The notes below the pieces were generated by a model. That model saw only the letters and a program-made list of their open reading frames with translations. It searched no databases and had not been told where the DNA came from. A stretch of DNA of 64,000 nucleotides from assembly GCF_900129325.1 (NCBI RefSeq), contig NZ_FQUP01000004.1, positions 1 through 64,000 on the forward strand, read 5' to 3'. Positions 1 to 8,781 of the stretch are shown here, piece after piece. The stretch comes from Kaistia soli DSM 19436. GTDB lineage: Bacteria; Pseudomonadota; Alphaproteobacteria; Rhizobiales; Kaistiaceae. The translations under genes were made by a program, and so were the position numbers. The stretch's first letter is position 1; the number at the start of each line of letters is the position of its first letter.

Positions 1-510
1 GTCGTGGAACTGGTAGGAGCCGCCGCCCGTCAGGTTGAACGCGGCGGAAAGCACGATCTCCTTCAGCCGGCTCATCTCGTCCGGGCCGAAGGTCAGCGGC
101 CGCGCCGCGCCCATCTTGACGCCGGTCCAGCCATTCTCGTTATGCGACGCGGTCACCATGGCGACGGCGGGAACGTCGAGCTCGAACTGGGCGAAATAGG
201 CCATCGGCGTCACGGCAAGGCCGATATCATGCACCTTGCAGCCAGCCGCCATCAGGCCCGTGGCGAGCGCCAGCTTGATCGAGGCCGAATAGGACCGGTA
301 GTCATGGCCGGTCACGATCTCGCGCTTGATGCCCATCTCGCCGAGCAGCGTACCAAGGCCCATGCCAAGCGCCTGCACGCCCATCAGGTTGATTTCGTCG
401 TTGAACAGCCAGCGCGCGTCATATTCGCGGAACCCGGTCGGCTTGACCATCGGCTTCGATTCAAACGCGTAGGTGTTGCGCAGGAGCTTGGCGACCGGTT
501 TCGGAAACAC
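1..510 (-). CDS. Phosphomannomutase/phosphoglucomutase, 5' part only
   Basis: This is the amino-terminal 170 residues of an alpha-D-phosphohexomutase, which interconverts hexose 1- and 6-phosphates for polysaccharide and nucleotide-sugar synthesis. The rest lies beyond the left edge. The phosphoserine loop TASHNENGWTG is visible, with the catalytic serine near residue 122, preceded by the family's GFREYDARW opening. A GTG at 508-510 is taken as the start because GGGAG lies about ten bases upstream and homology begins there; an earlier start is not excluded. It is on the same strand as the following protease gene but 135 bp away. Family assignment is secure; which sugar it prefers cannot be told. 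Confidence 0.85.
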   Translation of the reverse strand, partial: MFPKPVAKLLRNTYAFESKPMVKPTGFREYDARWLFNDEINLMGVQALGMGLGTLLGEMGIKREIVTGHDYRSYSASIKLALATGLMAAGCKVHDIGLAVTPMAYFAQFELDVPAVAMVTASHNENGWTGVKMGAARPLTFGPDEMSRLKEIVLSAAFNLTGGGSYQFHD

Positions 511-645
511 GTTGGGGAAACTCCCGTTGTGGATGGCTGGGCTGAGATTTGCGCAGAAGTCTGCTGCAAAGCAACCTTCGACCCGCGCATATCCCAATCT
601 CCGTGTCGAGACAAAGACATGTATCGGCGAAACGGGCACGATGGC

Positions 646-1149
646 TCAGGGGGTGAGCGTCATTTGGCGGCCGCTGACCTTGATGCCGGAAAGGCGCGAG
701 AGGAACGTCATGCCGAGCAGATCGACCGAAAGCGCGCCCTCCGGCATCACGACGGCGTCGACATCCGCAACGCGCAGCCCGCCAATGCGGATCTCCCGAA
801 GGCGGATCGGGGCCACTGCAACGACGCCGTTGGCGGTGCGGCTGGCATTGGTGAACGCCGCGCCTAAGGGCATGATGCCAAGCCGTTTCGCTGTCTCGGC
901 GGAGAGAGCGACAGCTGTCGCGCCCGTATCCACGACAAACCGCACCGGCCTGCCGTCCACCTGGGCATCGACGAAATAGTGTCCGCTCACATCGGCTGTC
1001 AGCGTAACCGGCTGACGCGCTGAGGCTGGCGTCGGCGCTGCGGCCTGTGGCGTCACCATAGAAGCCAGCCGGTCAAGCATCCCACTGCCGGACAGCGCGC
1101 CGACGGCAACAAGGATGACGGCAGCGAAAAGGGCGAAGCGGGCGAGCAT
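646..1149 (-). CDS. Retropepsin-like clan AA aspartic protease (TIGR02281 type)
   Basis: The 167-residue protein has one amino-terminal membrane segment (residues about 4-22), a short Ala/Pro-rich linker, and a single retroviral-type aspartic protease domain. The active-site motif VDTGATAVALS is followed by the typical flap region and a second conserved strand (VDLLGMTFLSRL). Such proteins are expected to be membrane-anchored periplasmic proteases that act as dimers, each chain giving one aspartate. The physiological substrate in alphaproteobacteria is not established. It stands alone, between the mutase and ispA. Confidence 0.8.
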   Translation of the reverse strand: MLARFALFAAVILVAVGALSGSGMLDRLASMVTPQAAAPTPASARQPVTLTADVSGHYFVDAQVDGRPVRFVVDTGATAVALSAETAKRLGIMPLGAAFTNASRTANGVVAVAPIRLREIRIGGLRVADVDAVVMPEGALSVDLLGMTFLSRLSGIKVSGRQMTLTP

Positions 1150-1267
1150 CGATGTCCTCGCGGAGATGCCTTTGCCTGCCCGATCGCCCCTAACGGCGCG
1201 TCAACAGGAGAACCCTCGCTCCCATCATGCTGAAGAGCTGGTAAACGGCTTCCGATCCAAGCAGCCC

Positions 1268-2188
1268 TCAACTCTCGCGCAGCGCCACGAAGCGCGCGGC
1301 TTCGGCGAGCGGGGCGGCGGCCGGCCCAAACGGCGCCAGCAACCCCTCGGCCTCGGCGACGAGATTGGCGAGCCGCGCCCGCGTCTCCTGGATGCCATAG
1401 AGCGCGACGAGTGTCGCCTTGCCGCGCGCCTGGTCCTTGGCGGTCGCCTTGCCCAGCGCCTCGGGCGTCGCGGTGGCGTCAAGCAGGTCATCAGCGAGCT
1501 GGAAGGCGAGACCGATGATTTCGCCATAGCGGCGGATGCGGCGGCACGCCTCGGCATCGGCGCGCCCGAGGATCGCGCCCGCCTCGCAGGAGAAACGGAT
1601 CAGAGCACCGGTCTTCATCGCCTGCATCTCGAGCGTTGCGGCTTCGCCAAGCCTGCTGCTCTCGGCCTCGAGGTCCAGCATCTGGCCGCCCGCCATGCCG
1701 CCGAGACCGGACGCGCGGGCAAGCCCCAGGACAAGTTCGGCACGGACGAGGGCGTCGTCGTCGGTCTCAGGCGCGGCGATGATATCGAAGGCGAGAGTCT
1801 GGAGCGCATCCCCGCACAGGATCGCCGTCGCCTCATCGAAGGCCTTGTGGACCGTCGGCCGGCCGCGGCGAATGTCGTCGTCGTCCATGGAAGGCAGATC
1901 ATCATGCACGAGGCTGTAGCCATGCAGGCACTCGATGGCGGCGGCGACGCGCATCACGCCGGCATCGGCTCGGCCGAACAGCCGCGCAACCTCAAGCGTC
2001 AGCGCAGGTCGAAGCCGCTTGCCGCCGCCGAGCATGGCGTGGCGCATGGCCGCCAGCAGTCGCGCCGGTCGAGCGATCTCACCGGGCTGCGGTTTCTCGG
2101 CGAGGAGGTCGCCGAGCAGCGCCTCGACATCACGGGCAGTTTCGGAAAGACGGTCGGCAAAGTCTTGCAAGCGAAAGCTCCGGGCCAT
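1268..2188 (-). CDS. ispA: Polyprenyl synthetase, probable farnesyl diphosphate synthase
   Basis: This 306-residue trans-prenyltransferase condenses dimethylallyl/geranyl diphosphate with isopentenyl diphosphate. Both aspartate-rich metal-binding motifs are present: DDLPSMDDDDIRRG (first, FARM) and QLADDLLD (second, SARM), and the GGKRLRP substrate-binding segment precedes them. Length fits short-chain bacterial FPP/GGPP synthases. No dxs or xseB neighbour is seen, unlike many IspA loci, so a GGPP product remains possible. The start is the ATG at 2186-2188. Confidence 0.85.
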   Translation of the reverse strand: MARSFRLQDFADRLSETARDVEALLGDLLAEKPQPGEIARPARLLAAMRHAMLGGGKRLRPALTLEVARLFGRADAGVMRVAAAIECLHGYSLVHDDLPSMDDDDIRRGRPTVHKAFDEATAILCGDALQTLAFDIIAAPETDDDALVRAELVLGLARASGLGGMAGGQMLDLEAESSRLGEAATLEMQAMKTGALIRFSCEAGAILGRADAEACRRIRRYGEIIGLAFQLADDLLDATATPEALGKATAKDQARGKATLVALYGIQETRARLANLVAEAEGLLAPFGPAAAPLAEAARFVALRES

Positions 2189-2248
2189 CGCCCGGAGCGC
2201 GTCGATGCGGATCGGGCGATGCCGAATTGGCAGCTTGCCGGGAAGGCG

Positions 2249-2776
2249 TCAAGCGGCCTCGGCGGCCTCGAGTGCGATCGCGGCGGACTGGATGATTGCC
2301 GCAAATCGCACGGCCGTCTGCACGACTTCGGTCGGGACCTCGGCCTTCTTCAGCACAGCCTCATGACTGTCCATGCACATGCCGCAGCCATTGATGGCCG
2401 AAACCGCCAGCGACCACAGCTCGAAGTCGACCTTGTCGACGCCGGGATTGCCGATGACGTTCATGCGCAGCTTCGCGGGCAGCGTGCGATATTCGTCGTT
2501 CGAGACCAGATGCGTGAAGCGGTAATAGACATTGTTCATGCCCATGATCGCAGCGGCCGATTTGGCAGCAGAGAGCGCGGCCGGCGTCAGATGCTGGGCG
2601 GCCTCGGCTTCGAGGGCCGCGCGCACCGCCGGATTGCGACTTGCGATGCCGCAGGCGACCATGAGGCCGTATTTCTGCTGCGGCGTCAGCGTCTCGTCGG
2701 AGCCGAGCGTCGACAGATTCAGACGAACGTCCTTGGCGAAATCAGGGATGCGGGACTTCAGGCTGTCGATCGACAT
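2249..2776 (-). CDS. ahpD: Alkyl hydroperoxidase AhpD (carboxymuconolactone decarboxylase family)
   Basis: The 175-residue protein carries the AhpD redox motif CGMCMDSH (CxxC plus downstream His) in the carboxymuconolactone decarboxylase fold. AhpD reduces oxidised AhpC in species that use the AhpC/AhpD pair rather than AhpF. It lies directly downstream of ahpC on the same strand, about 100 bp away, with a strong stem-loop in the gap that may set the AhpC:AhpD ratio. The divergent oxyR completes a standard peroxide-stress locus. Confidence 0.92.
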   Translation of the reverse strand: MSIDSLKSRIPDFAKDVRLNLSTLGSDETLTPQQKYGLMVACGIASRNPAVRAALEAEAAQHLTPAALSAAKSAAAIMGMNNVYYRFTHLVSNDEYRTLPAKLRMNVIGNPGVDKVDFELWSLAVSAINGCGMCMDSHEAVLKKAEVPTEVVQTAVRFAAIIQSAAIALEAAEAA

Positions 2777-2834
2777 GGGGCGCTCTTCACACTCGCTTCA
2801 AAAGGACATGCTCCGGAAAGCCGAAGCGTGAGAA

Positions 2835-2871
2835 CTGGCCGGCGCCGGGGTGCTACCCGCGCGCCGGCCAG
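2835..2871 (-). other. Intercistronic stem-loop between ahpC and ahpD
   Basis: A perfect 11-bp inverted repeat (CTGGCCGGCGC at 2835-2845 and its complement at 2861-2871) encloses a 15-base loop that can itself form a four-pair CGGG/CCCG extension. There is no T-run after it, so it reads as a processing or stabilising hairpin, or a partial terminator, in the ahpC-ahpD transcript. Confidence 0.6.
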
Positions 2872-2876
2872 ATCGA

Positions 2877-3428
2877 TCAGGCCGCCAGCGTATTGCCGCC
2901 GACTTCGCGGTTGCAGGCGCAGAGCTCGTCGGTCTGCAACGCGTCGAGCACGCGCAGCGTGTCCTTCGGGTTGCGGCCGACATTGAGATTGGTCGCGTAG
3001 ACGTGCTGGATGGTGCCTTCCGGATCGACGATGAACGTCACGCGATAGGCGACGCCATCGGGCGAGCGCACGCCGAGGCCATCGACCAGCGCACCATTGG
3101 TGTCGGCGAACGACCAGATCGGCAGCCGGTCGAGATCCTTATGGTCGCGGCGCCAGGCCAGCTTGACGAACTCGTTGTCGGTCGAACCGCCGAGGACGAC
3201 GGCGTCGCGATCCTCAAAATCGCCGGCGAGGCGGGCGAACTCGGCGATCTCGGTCGGGCAGACAAAGGTGAAATCCTTCGGATAGAAGAAGATCACCTTC
3301 CACTTGCCGGGAAACGAGGCAGCGGTCAGCGTCTCAAAGGCGCTCTCGCCATTTTCCTCATGCTTGTTGAAGCCGGGCTTGACGCCGGTGATCGAGAATT
3401 CAGGCAGCTTGTCGCCGATGCCGAGCAT
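2877..3428 (-). CDS. ahpC: Peroxiredoxin AhpC
   Basis: This 183-residue two-cysteine peroxiredoxin reduces hydrogen peroxide, organic peroxides and peroxynitrite in the cytoplasm. The peroxidatic cysteine is in FYPKDFTFVCPTE and the resolving cysteines are in a carboxy-terminal CAC near the end (ELCACNREVGG), as in the AhpC that pairs with AhpD. Its upstream gap of about 180 bp is shared with divergent oxyR, the classic arrangement for peroxide-induced expression. Confidence 0.92.
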   Translation of the reverse strand: MLGIGDKLPEFSITGVKPGFNKHEENGESAFETLTAASFPGKWKVIFFYPKDFTFVCPTEIAEFARLAGDFEDRDAVVLGGSTDNEFVKLAWRRDHKDLDRLPIWSFADTNGALVDGLGVRSPDGVAYRVTFIVDPEGTIQHVYATNLNVGRNPKDTLRVLDALQTDELCACNREVGGNTLAA

Positions 3429-3606
3429 GTCTTACTCCTGAGGATGTTGAGGCGAGCGCTTCGGCAGCGCACACAAAAACAGAGAGGCGCTGCTGCATAT
3501 GCGAGAAGGTGCCATGCTGCATCGCATCGGTCAAACCGTTAAAATCGAAAGCGACGATCGGATTTATCGATTGCCGGTGATCGGCCTGACCGGTATTGCA
3601 GGATCG

Positions 3607-4524
3607 ATGCAGCTCCCGACACTCCGCCAGATGCAGTATTTTGTCGCGCTCGCCGAGAGCGGCTCGTTCAGCCGCGCGGCGGCGGCTTGCAATGTCACGC
3701 AATCGACCCTTTCTGATGCCATCCGCCAGCTCGAGGAAACGGTCGGCGTCGTCCTTGTCGACCGTTCCAACCGCATGGTCGCGCTGACCGCAGCGGGCGA
3801 AGCGATCCTCGAACGGATGAAGGCGCTGCTGGTCGATGCGCGGGAAATGGTCGACGCGGCGCGCGCGTCTCATGCGCCGTTGGCCGGACGGATCCGTCTC
3901 GGCGTCATTCCATCGATCGCCCCCTATTTCCTGCCGCGGGCTTTGCCGCAGCTTCGTCGCCTCTATCCCGACCTCCGGCTGCACCTGCGCGAAGACCTGA
4001 CGCGCCCAATGCTGGAGGACCTTCGCGGCGGTCGGCTCGATGTCGTGTTGATCGCCCTGCCGGCCCCGGTTGAAGGCCTGATGGTGGACATCATCGCCGA
4101 GGACAGCCTGTTGCTCGCCGTGAATGGCGATCACAAGCTGGCGGGACGAAGGACCGTGGCCGCATCCGAACTCGACGCCGAAACGCTCCTGTTGCTGGAA
4201 GACGGCCACTGCCTCAGCGACCATATCCGCGCGGCCGCGCCGGAACTCGTCGCCCGCGAGAGTGAGGACATCCAGGCTTCCAGCCTCTCGACTTTGGTGC
4301 AAATGGTCGATAACGGCCTCGGCATCACCTTCCTGCCGCGCATCGCGACCGAGGCCGGCATTCTCTCCGGCACGGACATTGCGCTGATGACCATCGACCA
4401 GCGACCGACGCGGCGAAGCCTGGCCCTCTGCTGGCGCAAGGGCACCAGCCGCGAGCCCGACTTCCGCCTGCTGGCCCGCTGCCTCGGCAGCTTTGCCCTC
4501 GAGCCGGCGCGGACAGCGGCATGA
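3607..4524 (+). CDS. oxyR: LysR-type peroxide regulator OxyR
   Basis: This 305-residue LysR-family regulator has an amino-terminal winged helix-turn-helix (LRQMQYFVALAESGSFSRAA, residues about 5-24) and a periplasmic-binding-like sensor domain. The start at 3607 is chosen because the homology begins at MQLPTLRQ; an in-frame ATG at 3499 would add 36 unconserved residues. The OxyR call rests on the divergent ahpC-ahpD pair and overall sequence; the two redox cysteines are likely those in the NVTQ and GHCLSD regions but their pairing cannot be proven here. Its stop overlaps the next gene's ATG (ATGA). Confidence 0.85.
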   Translation: MQLPTLRQMQYFVALAESGSFSRAAAACNVTQSTLSDAIRQLEETVGVVLVDRSNRMVALTAAGEAILERMKALLVDAREMVDAARASHAPLAGRIRLGVIPSIAPYFLPRALPQLRRLYPDLRLHLREDLTRPMLEDLRGGRLDVVLIALPAPVEGLMVDIIAEDSLLLAVNGDHKLAGRRTVAASELDAETLLLLEDGHCLSDHIRAAAPELVARESEDIQASSLSTLVQMVDNGLGITFLPRIATEAGILSGTDIALMTIDQRPTRRSLALCWRKGTSREPDFRLLARCLGSFALEPARTAA

Positions 4525-5291
4525 CCCTGCCCGCCAGCGACCCCACCACCAGTCCCGATGGCCATGCCGAGTTTTCGGCCAGTTCGGATGTCGCGACAAC
4601 CGCTGAGACGGAGATCGCCATGCCGGCAAGACGTCGCCGCCGCTGGCTCTCCCTTGCCCTCAAGATCGCGATCGTCATCATCGCTCTGCCGCTCGTGCTG
4701 ACGCCGATCTACTGGGTCATCCCACCGGTTTCGACACTGATGCTCTGGTCGGGCCTGACCTTCCAAGGCATGCAGCGCGACTGGGTGTCCTTCGACGCCA
4801 TTGCGCCGGCGATGGTCAATTCGGTCATCATGTCGGAGGATGGCCGCTTCTGCGAGCATGCCGGCGTCGACTGGGACCAGCTCAATCTGGTCATGGGAGC
4901 CAAGGGCGGGCCTTCGCGCGGCGCTAGCACCATCCCCATGCAGACGGTCAAGAACCTCTATCTCTGGCAGTCGCGCAGCTATATCCGCAAAGGCTTGGAA
5001 ATCCCCCTCGCCTATTACGCCGATTTCATCTGGTCGAAGCGCCGCATGATCGAGATCTATCTCAACATCGCGCAATGGGGGCCCGGGCTGTTCGGCATCG
5101 AGGCGGCATCGGAACACTATTTCGGACGTCCGGCCCGTGACCTCACAACCCGGCAGGCGGCACTCCTCGCCGCGGCGCTGCCAAACCCGATCACTCGCAA
5201 TCCCGCCAAGCCTTCCCGCGTCATGCAGGGCACCGCGCGCATCATCGAGCGCAGGGCGAGGCAGGCCGGTCCCTATGTCGACTGCCTCTGA
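4521..5291 (+). CDS. mtgA: Monofunctional biosynthetic peptidoglycan transglycosylase
   Basis: This 256-residue GT51-family enzyme polymerises lipid II into glycan strands at the outer face of the inner membrane. One transmembrane helix (about residues 45-67) precedes the transglycosylase domain, which shows the catalytic glutamate motif EDGRFCEHAGVDW, the GASTIPMQTVKNLYL motif and RKGLEIPLA. No transpeptidase domain follows, as expected for MtgA. The four-base overlap with oxyR suggests translational coupling, although the functions are unrelated. Confidence 0.92.
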   Translation: MTLPASDPTTSPDGHAEFSASSDVATTAETEIAMPARRRRRWLSLALKIAIVIIALPLVLTPIYWVIPPVSTLMLWSGLTFQGMQRDWVSFDAIAPAMVNSVIMSEDGRFCEHAGVDWDQLNLVMGAKGGPSRGASTIPMQTVKNLYLWQSRSYIRKGLEIPLAYYADFIWSKRRMIEIYLNIAQWGPGLFGIEAASEHYFGRPARDLTTRQAALLAAALPNPITRNPAKPSRVMQGTARIIERRARQAGPYVDCL

Positions 5292-5300
5292 GGCCTTGGC

Positions 5301-5978
5301 TCAGCGGCCTTCCATATAGCGGTCGAAGGCTTCCTTGACCGTTCCGATATGGGCCCGCATCTCGCGGGTTGCCTGCTCGCGGTCGCCGCGCAGGATCGAC
5401 TCCACGATGCGGTCGTGCTCGTCGAAGGAATCCGCCAGTCGGCCGACGCGGCGGAACTGCGCCCGGCGAAATGGGGCGAGCCTCGCCCGCGTCGCCAATG
5501 TCAGCTCGGCGAGATAGCCGTTATGAGCCCCGGCATAGATCGCGCCGTGAAAGCGCTCATTGGCCTCGGCATAGCGCAACGGGTCGCCAGACTTCACGAG
5601 TTCGCCAAGAACACTGTGCACGCGCTCCAGTTCTCGACGCTCCAGCAGGCTCATCGCCTCGGCCGCCAGCGCGGCGCAGAGGCTTTCGAGCTCCGCCATG
5701 ACGATGAACATCTCCATCAACCGGCTTTCGGACGGCCGGGTGACGATGGCCCCCCGATGTGCACGAATCTCGACCAGTCCGCTCGCGGCAAGCTGGCGCA
5801 ACGCCTCGCGCACCGGCGTCCGCGACACGCCATAGCGTGCCGCGAGCCCCGCCTCGTCGAGTGGATCGCCGGGCGCAAACACGCCGCGCACGATCTCGTC
5901 CGCAAGCTGCAGCCTCAGATCCTCGGTCCGCGTGCGGCGGACGGGAACATCTCCCGGGTCAGCCGCGCGCGCCCTCAC
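5301..5978 (-). CDS. GntR-family (FCD) regulator of the ring-opening amidohydrolase operon
   Basis: This 225-residue protein has an amino-terminal winged helix (about residues 18-80, with [15 protein letters not shown]) and an all-helical FCD ligand domain carrying the usual metal/ligand histidines. It is the last gene of the 13-gene minus-strand operon and overlaps the AtzH-like gene by four bases, so it is probably co-transcribed and is the natural candidate regulator. The paired ATTGCATACAAT sites at the operon's far promoter have the symmetry expected for this class. The inducer is likely an operon substrate or intermediate; this is inference. Confidence 0.85.
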   Translation of the reverse strand: MRARAADPGDVPVRRTRTEDLRLQLADEIVRGVFAPGDPLDEAGLAARYGVSRTPVREALRQLAASGLVEIRAHRGAIVTRPSESRLMEMFIVMAELESLCAALAAEAMSLLERRELERVHSVLGELVKSGDPLRYAEANERFHGAIYAGAHNGYLAELTLATRARLAPFRRAQFRRVGRLADSFDEHDRIVESILRGDREQATREMRAHIGTVKEAFDRYMEGR

Positions 5979-6385
5979 GATCCTGTCCCGCCGCCGTCCG
6001 GATCGGCGATCAGGCTGACATGGGCGGCCGCGACCCGCCAGCCAGCGACCGTGCGTACCCAGGTCTGCGACTGGCGTCCGACCTTGCCGGGCGCGCTGTC
6101 GCGATAGAACAAGGTCGATGCGACGCCGCAGTCACGGCCATAGGTGGTAATCACCGTCCGGGCGAGCCGCCGCGCGAGGCCCGCCGGCGAGCGACCGGAG
6201 CGAAAGGCCGCGATCTCGTTGTAGCCGTAGAGGTTCTCTGTCGCTCCGTAACGGATCGTCGACGGCGAGACGAGGAAGAGCTCGTCCAGAACGGCGACGT
6301 CGTTGGCGACCAGCGCGGCCTCATAGCGGGCAAAAGCCGCTTCGAGTTCCGCCTTGGTCTCCGGATGGTCAATCTCGATTGTCAC
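5975..6385 (-). CDS. atzH: AtzH/HpxZ-like protein (DUF3225, SnoaL-like fold)
   Basis: This 136-residue single-domain protein of the HpxZ/AtzH group has the conserved [18 protein letters not shown] segment and a [14 protein letters not shown] strand pair. In the cyanurate pathway AtzH acts downstream of the AtzE-AtzG carboxybiuret hydrolase, and HpxZ homologues sit in oxalurate/allantoin loci, so this is an enzyme or chaperone of ureide breakdown. Here it lies next to AtzE and AtzG homologues in one operon, which strengthens the assignment. The exact reaction in this organism is inferred. Confidence 0.8.
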   Translation of the reverse strand: MTIEIDHPETKAELEAAFARYEAALVANDVAVLDELFLVSPSTIRYGATENLYGYNEIAAFRSGRSPAGLARRLARTVITTYGRDCGVASTLFYRDSAPGKVGRQSQTWVRTVAGWRVAAAHVSLIADPDGGGTGS

Positions 6386-6395
6386 GATCCCTAGC

Positions 6396-7175
6396 TCAGC
6401 CCCCGCTCTTCTCGATGCGCGCCCTCAGATCGTTGAGGAACGGGATCGAGGCATATTGGTCGGCCTGCACGAAATCCCAGGCGACGCCCGTCGGCCGCGC
6501 CATGGTGGTGGCCGTTTCGATCAGGCCGACATCTGTGGCGATGAAATCGAGCGGCGAGTCGTGCGGCTGCATCGGAAGGAGCGCGTCGTCGACGACCTGC
6601 ACCGAATGCACCGATGTCGCGACGGGCGTTTCGGGCGTCACTTTGCCGAGCTCCCGGAAGATCCCGAGCTCGAGGTCGGCAAAGCCGCCGCCCTTGCCTG
6701 TCCGGCCACCGGCGCGGCTGACCGCAACACAGCCGACGACGACGAAATCGAGCGGCTCCATCTCTTCGAATTCCACCGGCTCGCCATGCTCGACGAAGCC
6801 CTGCGACACGGCGGCGAGTTCGAACTGGACGCCCTTGGCCTCGAGCACCGTCGGATCGAGGCGGACGAAGGGGAAGCCCTTGGTCAGTTCCGGCACCGGC
6901 GCATAGAGGATCTTGCCGTCATAGAGCGCACGCAGCCGGACCGGGATCTGTGGCGGATCGGGATTGCATTTGACGACGCGCGCATTCTTCCAGGCGTCGA
7001 GCCGGGAGAGATGCAGCGCCGCGAGATCGGCGCCAGCAAAGTTCGGGATGCGGCTGTCGACGGGTCCGACATTGACGCCGTCAGTCATGAGCTTTGCCCA
7101 GACACGATCGCGCAGCCGATCCTTGTCGTTGTTGCGTCCGGCCCAGCGGGCGTTGAGTTCGAGTTCCGTGGTCAT
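6396..7175 (-). CDS. 5-formyltetrahydrofolate cyclo-ligase family protein
   Basis: This 259-residue protein carries the ATP-binding [10 protein letters not shown] motif and the R(V/L)[10 protein letters not shown] region of the 5-FTHF cyclo-ligase (methenyltetrahydrofolate synthetase) family. It is longer than housekeeping cyclo-ligases (about 190-200 residues). The ATG at 7175 is chosen; an upstream start at 7268 would place 31 basic, unconserved residues inside the amidase gene. Its stop is 10 bp before the AtzH-like gene, and its start overlaps the amidase stop (ATGA). Being embedded in a heterocycle-degradation operon, it may act on a pathway formyl or amide intermediate rather than folate; nothing in the sequence decides this. 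Confidence 0.75.
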   Translation of the reverse strand: MTTELELNARWAGRNNDKDRLRDRVWAKLMTDGVNVGPVDSRIPNFAGADLAALHLSRLDAWKNARVVKCNPDPPQIPVRLRALYDGKILYAPVPELTKGFPFVRLDPTVLEAKGVQFELAAVSQGFVEHGEPVEFEEMEPLDFVVVGCVAVSRAGGRTGKGGGFADLELGIFRELGKVTPETPVATSVHSVQVVDDALLPMQPHDSPLDFIATDVGLIETATTMARPTGVAWDFVQADQYASIPFLNDLRARIEKSGG

Positions 7176-8587
7176 GAACCTTGCAATCGTATGGGGGCAA
7201 CCGGCGCCGCGGTGGTGCCGGCCTGATGCAACGCTTCGGCAACCCGCAGCGCGATGTCTTCTCGCCATGCAGGCGCGATCACCTGCACGCCGATCGGCAG
7301 ATGCGTGCCCGCCGGCCAGACCGGGACCGCGACGACCGGCAGGCCGATGAAGCTGATCGGCTGAGCGAAGATACCGATATTGGGCCGGGCCGGAACCCTG
7401 TTGCCGGCAAGTTCCACCTCTTTCGTGCCCGAGAGAAGCGCCGGAAACGGTGTCGAAGGGGCGAGAATGACGTCGACGGTCTCGAAGAGCCGCTCCATTT
7501 CGGCACGGAACCAGGAGCGGAAGCGCTGTGCAGCGACATACCAGGCCGCCGGCACCATGGCGCCGGAGAGAAAGCGGTCCCGGGTGTCAGGGTCGTAGTC
7601 ACGAGCGCGCGACTGCAATCGCGGCAGATGCAGGGCCGAGGATTCACTGGTCGTAATGACATAGGCGGCCGCGCGAGCCCGATGCACTTCCGGCAGGTCC
7701 ACCTCGCGGTCCGCACCGAGCGCCTTCGCCACATGATCGACAGCAGCAAGCGCTTCGTTGCCCGCCTGGCTGCGGAAATAGTCGCCGGCGACTGCAATAC
7801 GAAGTCCGTCGATGCCAGTTCTAAGAACGCGTTCCGCATCGAGCGAGCGCCGCGTCAACTGGTGGCGATCGTCGGGGTCAGGAAACTGCAGCGCGTCGAA
7901 AGCCATGGCGAGATCGCGCGGCGAACGCGCGATAGGCCCGAGATGGTCGAGGCTGGCGACGAACGGAAAAGTTCGGGCGCGCGAAAGGCGGCCGAAGGTC
8001 GGCTTCAGGCCATAGAGGCCGCAGAAGGACGACGGCACGCGGATCGAGCCATTGGTGTCAGACCCGAGCGACAGCGCCACCATGCCAGACGCGACGGCCG
8101 TGCCCGATCCGCCGGACGAGCCGCCCGACATCCGCGCCGGATCATGCGGATTGAGCGAGGCGCCGTCATGGACGTTCTCGCCGGTGAAGTCATAGGCGTA
8201 TTCGCCCATATTGACGCCGCCGATCAGCACCGCGCCCGCCTTCTGCATGCGCGTCACAAGGCTCGCATCGGCCGCGGCAGGTGGGTTCTCGCGGTTGATC
8301 TTCGAACCGGCGCGGGTGACGACCCCCTCGATGTCGAAAAGGTTCTTGACCGCATAGGGAACGCCCGCGAGCGGCGGCGCCGTACCACCGATCACGGCCG
8401 CATCGACGCGGTTCGCTTCCTCGATGGCCCGCTCGGCCGTCACGTCCGTGAAGGCATTGAGCTTGCCATCCAGCGCCTCGATGGCGTCCAGCGCCGCCTC
8501 GGTCACCTCCCGGGCGGAAACCCGGCGCGCGCGAACGTCGGCGGCGATCTCATGCCCTGGCCGGAACAGGATGTCGAAAGCACTCAC
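7172..8587 (-). CDS. atzE: AtzE-family amidase (amidase signature hydrolase)
   Basis: This 471-residue amidase-signature enzyme has the full catalytic triad: Lys in YAVKNLFDIEG, the cis-Ser in GGSSGGSG and the nucleophilic Ser in GSDTNGSIRVP. AtzE removes ammonia from 1-carboxybiuret in cyanurate degradation and needs the small subunit AtzG. The next gene upstream encodes an AtzG-like protein and overlaps by four bases, so the two-subunit arrangement is preserved. Glutamyl-tRNA amidotransferase subunit A is a relative, but the partner genes argue for the AtzE group. Confidence 0.88.
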   Translation of the reverse strand: MSAFDILFRPGHEIAADVRARRVSAREVTEAALDAIEALDGKLNAFTDVTAERAIEEANRVDAAVIGGTAPPLAGVPYAVKNLFDIEGVVTRAGSKINRENPPAAADASLVTRMQKAGAVLIGGVNMGEYAYDFTGENVHDGASLNPHDPARMSGGSSGGSGTAVASGMVALSLGSDTNGSIRVPSSFCGLYGLKPTFGRLSRARTFPFVASLDHLGPIARSPRDLAMAFDALQFPDPDDRHQLTRRSLDAERVLRTGIDGLRIAVAGDYFRSQAGNEALAAVDHVAKALGADREVDLPEVHRARAAAYVITTSESSALHLPRLQSRARDYDPDTRDRFLSGAMVPAAWYVAAQRFRSWFRAEMERLFETVDVILAPSTPFPALLSGTKEVELAGNRVPARPNIGIFAQPISFIGLPVVAVPVWPAGTHLPIGVQVIAPAWREDIALRVAEALHQAGTTAAPVAPIRLQGS

Positions 8588-8769
8588 GGCTCGAATACCG
8601 GCGCCGGCTCGACGTGATCATCGAGTTCGAACGCCATCACAAGCGCTGCCGCGCGCGCAGTGGCCGCCATGTTTGCGACGACGGACGGCAGCCAGGCCTC
8701 GTCGATGGTGAGCGCCATCACCGTCTCCATATGCGCGACATGCGCCGCGGCATCGAAATCACTCATCAC
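8584..8769 (-). CDS. atzG: AtzG-like small subunit (DUF4089)
   Basis: This 61-residue helical protein matches the short AtzG/DUF4089 family, the GatC-like small subunit that stabilises AtzE. Visible features are an amphipathic helix with LPSVVANMAATARAA and a LMAFELDDHVEPAPVF-type tail. It starts 12 bp after the preceding cysteine hydrolase stop and overlaps atzE by four bases. Because such genes are short they are often missed; the pairing with AtzE is the main evidence for its role. Confidence 0.85.
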   Translation of the reverse strand: MMSDFDAAAHVAHMETVMALTIDEAWLPSVVANMAATARAAALVMAFELDDHVEPAPVFEP

Positions 8770-8781
8770 TCAGTCCCTCCT

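Noticed and set aside
1115-2986. Long plus-strand open frame opposite ispA and ahpD
   Set aside because: It is antisense to genes with clear family motifs and its translation is low-complexity, rich in Arg, Ala and Gly; a typical GC-rich shadow frame.
3400-4629. 409-codon minus-strand frame opposite oxyR
   Set aside because: Antisense to a clear LysR gene and without a family match.
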